Assembly (NCBI GenBank): GCA_041394705.1
Contig: JAWKHS010000006.1
Span: forward strand, 345,534 to 409,533
Length of the DNA: 64,000 bases
Reading direction: 5' to 3'
Source: Vicinamibacterales bacterium
GTDB taxonomy: Bacteria; Acidobacteriota; Vicinamibacteria; Vicinamibacterales; UBA2999
Shown one piece after another: positions 63,907-64,000 of the stretch. The notes below the pieces were generated by a model. It did no database searches and was not told where the DNA came from. It worked only from the letters and a program-made list of their open reading frames with translations. The position numbers and the translations under genes were made by a program. Each line of letters begins with the position of its first letter. Within the stretch, counting starts at the first letter, position 1.

Positions 63907-64000
63907 CCTGAACCCGGTCGAACGGCGCAGTCAACACGCCGGAACGCGGAATGACGACGATATCAGCCGCCACGTGGATCGGGGCGAGCCGAAAGACCTC
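63806..64000 (-). CDS. rnpA: Ribonuclease P protein component (5' part outside window)
   Basis: The C-terminal 64 codons of an RNase P protein. Translation reads EVFRLAP, then ADIVVIPRSGVL and FRGLVDHALRRA, matching the family's DIVVI(P/A)R core and final helix; the stop is TAA at 63808-63806. The tail after the last helix is Pro-rich. It overlaps yidD by 77-101 bp. The position next to yidD supports the call. The start lies beyond the right edge. Confidence 0.82.
   Translation of the reverse strand, partial: EVFRLAPIHVAADIVVIPRSGVLTAPFDRVQDEFRGLVDHALRRARVPPAVDPQSPAPGGDTRL

Overview
The window is a high-GC, gene-dense bacterial chromosome segment of 64 kb. The organism is Gram-negative. It has a Wzm/Wzt-type polysaccharide exporter, a heptose-phosphate nucleotidyltransferase, a SurA-type chaperone and a YaiO-type outer-membrane barrel. 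The mix of TolB-propeller kinases, S9 and M1 secreted peptidases, SpoIIE/RsbU phosphatases and an alpha-type glutamine synthetase suggests Acidobacteriota, probably Vicinamibacteria. That assignment is inference; no rRNA gene is present to test it.

Layout, left to right. 1-7.2 kb: a Ser/Thr kinase, then a divergent, tightly spaced set (kbl, creatininase-like, ketopantoate-reductase-like, SDR, M20 peptidase). 7.2-12.5 kb: a secreted beta-propeller protein, a SpoIIE phosphatase and an M1 aminopeptidase. 12.5-18.1 kb: a translationally coupled minus-strand operon of a YaiO-like TPR/beta-barrel protein, two paralogous TPR proteins and a membrane sulfatase-like enzyme. 18.2-25.3 kb: a NuoG-like protein, a GAF protein, a PDZ protein, glnA, an OB-fold lipoprotein and a detached atpB whose stop codon lies inside the end of a 165-bp MITE-like element. 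25.7-31.1 kb: a GAF/SpoIIE phosphatase, an S9 peptidase, a FabZ-like protein and a YhaM-like nuclease. 31.1-36.3 kb: a PCYCGC-family protein with an in-frame UGA, followed by a regulatory island (hybrid histidine kinase, FliA/WhiG-type sigma factor, two mini-regulators, NtrC-type regulator). 36.4-48.4 kb: a repeat protein, a HAD nucleotidase, a dihydrouridine synthase, surA, mfd, an unrecognised protein, rfaE2, wzt and wzm. 48.4-54.5 kb: the F-ATPase block atpC-D-G-A-H-F-F'. 54.6-64 kb: selD, then the origin-proximal cluster parB-parA-rsmG-mnmG-mnmE-jag-yidC-yidD-rnpA with two parS-like sites.

The most notable observation is selenium-related. selD is annotated correctly only if an in-frame UGA at codon 17 is read as selenocysteine; this is the catalytic Cys17 position of E. 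coli SelD. The same genome region encodes a PCYCGC-family protein whose UGA at codon 119 falls where relatives carry a cysteine, giving a UxxC motif. Both UGAs are followed by a hairpin at the distance expected of a bacterial SECIS. I do not know of a described selenocysteine form of the PCYCGC family. The selA, selB and selC genes are not in the window.

Other points of interest are a split ATP synthase locus with no subunit c gene in view, a FabZ-like protein with Asp at the catalytic His position, a candidate sigma-54 promoter before the FliA-type sigma gene, and -10 hexamers lying only 6-10 nt before many start codons, which suggests leaderless transcription. All assignments rest on reading the sequence; no database search was run.
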